Below, in pieces: positions 63,112-64,000 of a DNA stretch of 64,000 bases. How positions within the stretch are numbered: position 1 is the stretch's first letter; every line of letters starts with the position of its first letter. The position numbers and the translations under genes are program-made. The notes under the pieces were generated by a model. It saw nothing but the letters and a program-made list of their open reading frames with translations. It made no database searches and was not told where the DNA came from. The stretch covers positions 1 through 64,000 of the forward strand of contig DAOUFI010000009.1 of the NCBI GenBank assembly GCA_034430175.1, given 5' to 3'. The stretch is from UBA6107 sp034430175 (lineage in GTDB: Bacteria > Chloroflexota > Anaerolineae > Anaerolineales > Anaerolineaceae).

Positions 63112-64000
63112 ATGACTACAAAACAACTTGACCGAAAAATGACCCTGGATTTTGACACAGTCTGCCATGATGTTGAAGGGGTGTTGGATGATGTCCGAGG
63201 CATAATGAATGAACGGTATTTCTCGTTGGCACTAGGGAATGATGCCGTACATAAATTGAAGGAATATCCGGTAGCGATCCGAAAACGTCTGTATGACGCC
63301 TTTAACCTGGTCGTAGTGGGTGATTTCAAGCGCGGCAAGTCCACGTTGATCAACGCTCTGCTGGGTGATAATATCGCTCCTACCTCAGTCACACCAGAAA
63401 CGGTGACGATCAATAAGATCTCCTATGCTGAAGAACCAAAGGCTGAGGCGGTGTTGAAGAACGGTCGTCGGGCGAAATTAGATCAGGCTGAATTGAAAAG
63501 GGAAGAGATCGAGAAGTTAATGAAGGAATTCCCGGCACAAATCGATTTCGTTGATCTTAAAGTGAACAACGATATGTTGAAAGATGTATCCATCATTGAT
63601 ACACCAGGGGTGGGAGATCTGATGAAACGTTTCGATGAGCAGGTAACTGATTATCTGGTCAACGCCGACGCTTTAATTTATGTGATTTCCGCGCGGTCTC
63701 CCCTGTCACTATCAGAGCAGTCTTTCCTATCCTCGTCGGTGATGCCGGGGAGCTTTTCACGGGTTCTGCTGGTAGTGAATATGGCTGATACGATGGATTC
63801 TCAGGAAGACATTGAAAAAATCCAGGCTTTCATCGCAGAAAAAGTCACTGCGATCAGCCCAAATATCTATATATACCCTTTGAGTGCCTTGGATGAGTAT
63901 TGTCGCAAAAAAGGATTAAAACGCCCGAACCCGGCAATGGCGGCTACTCTGGAAAGTCAGTTCTACGCATTTGAGAATTCCTTGCAGAACGACATCCTCC
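63112..64000 (+). CDS. Dynamin-like GTPase, third of three, cut by the window edge
   Basis: At least 296 residues, continuing past the window. G1 is VGDFKRGKST, G3 is DTPGVGD, and G4 reads VVNMADTMD (N-x-x-D). A helical lead (about 1-60) comes before the GTPase domain, as in longer two-headed or neck-bearing dynamins. It starts 5 bases behind the peptidase stop. It differs in sequence from the first two GTPases, so the locus carries three paralogues and not recent duplicates. Confidence 0.88.
   Translation, partial: MTTKQLDRKMTLDFDTVCHDVEGVLDDVRGIMNERYFSLALGNDAVHKLKEYPVAIRKRLYDAFNLVVVGDFKRGKSTLINALLGDNIAPTSVTPETVTINKISYAEEPKAEAVLKNGRRAKLDQAELKREEIEKLMKEFPAQIDFVDLKVNNDMLKDVSIIDTPGVGDLMKRFDEQVTDYLVNADALIYVISARSPLSLSEQSFLSSSVMPGSFSRVLLVVNMADTMDSQEDIEKIQAFIAEKVTAISPNIYIYPLSALDEYCRKKGLKRPNPAMAATLESQFYAFENSLQNDIL

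Noticed and set aside
1..64000. CRISPR array, rRNA, intact tRNA, integrase or prophage genes
   Set aside because: No regular repeat-spacer pattern, rRNA sequence, complete tRNA or phage/integrase protein was found.

Overview
The window looks like a chromosomal segment of an anaerobic, fermentative, sugar-degrading bacterium. Clear Shine-Dalgarno sites, AT-leaning sequence, a glycyl-radical enzyme with its activase, membrane-bound polyferredoxin, lipoprotein-anchored sugar binding, a cellulose-synthase-like protein and several dynamin-like GTPases fit a member of the Chloroflexota (Anaerolineae-like). That placement is inference from gene content; the window has no rRNA or phylogenetic marker that settles it.

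Layout. (1) 1-184: the 3' half of a tRNA-Met gene, starting exactly at the anticodon loop and followed by a terminator; best read as the distal attachment site of an integrated element lying to the left. (2) 477-11985: a fluoride-response region with four separate fluoride riboswitches, each with its own terminator. They control crcB plus a DUF190/CBS protein, a translationally coupled pair of MutS-like ATPases followed by a truncated P-type ATPase, enolase plus a phosphoglycerate-mutase-like phosphatase, and an MFS transporter plus an unknown 160-residue protein. This is the most striking part of the window. (3) 12192-17403: a decayed dehydrogenase, a DUF2974 hydrolase, a sugar-type MFS transporter, a decayed Rossmann fragment and a YpfJ-type metallopeptidase. 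(4) 17606-30967: a GH3 glycosidase, a LacI-type regulator with its palindromic operator, a lipoprotein-dependent sugar ABC importer, and kinase-araA-araD plus an epimerase-like gene. Together these import pentose and convert L-arabinose to D-xylulose 5-phosphate.

(5) 31090-34230: a MATE exporter and an APH-like kinase, divergent from a TetR regulator that shares an operator with them. (6) 34389-41015: an acetyltransferase, an unusual acetate-kinase homologue, and a MarR-controlled heterodimeric ABC exporter. (7) 41153-43862: an MBOAT O-acyltransferase with a DHHW/AlgX-like partner, probably acetylating a surface polymer. (8) 43937-47965: a glycyl-radical lyase/dehydratase and its activase, divergent from a GntR/FCD regulator over a 34-bp near-palindrome. 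(9) 48160-51926: a cellulose-synthase-like enzyme with a PilZ domain, a dCMP deaminase and a GH8 lipoprotein. (10) 52049-56385: a DUF362 protein overlapping a membrane polyferredoxin, then a convergent GH2 glycosidase. (11) 56592-64000: a small helical protein followed by three dynamin-like GTPases interleaved with a zinc-ribbon protein and an M48-type metallopeptidase; the last GTPase runs off the window. This cluster and the fluoride region are the two best candidates for undescribed biology.
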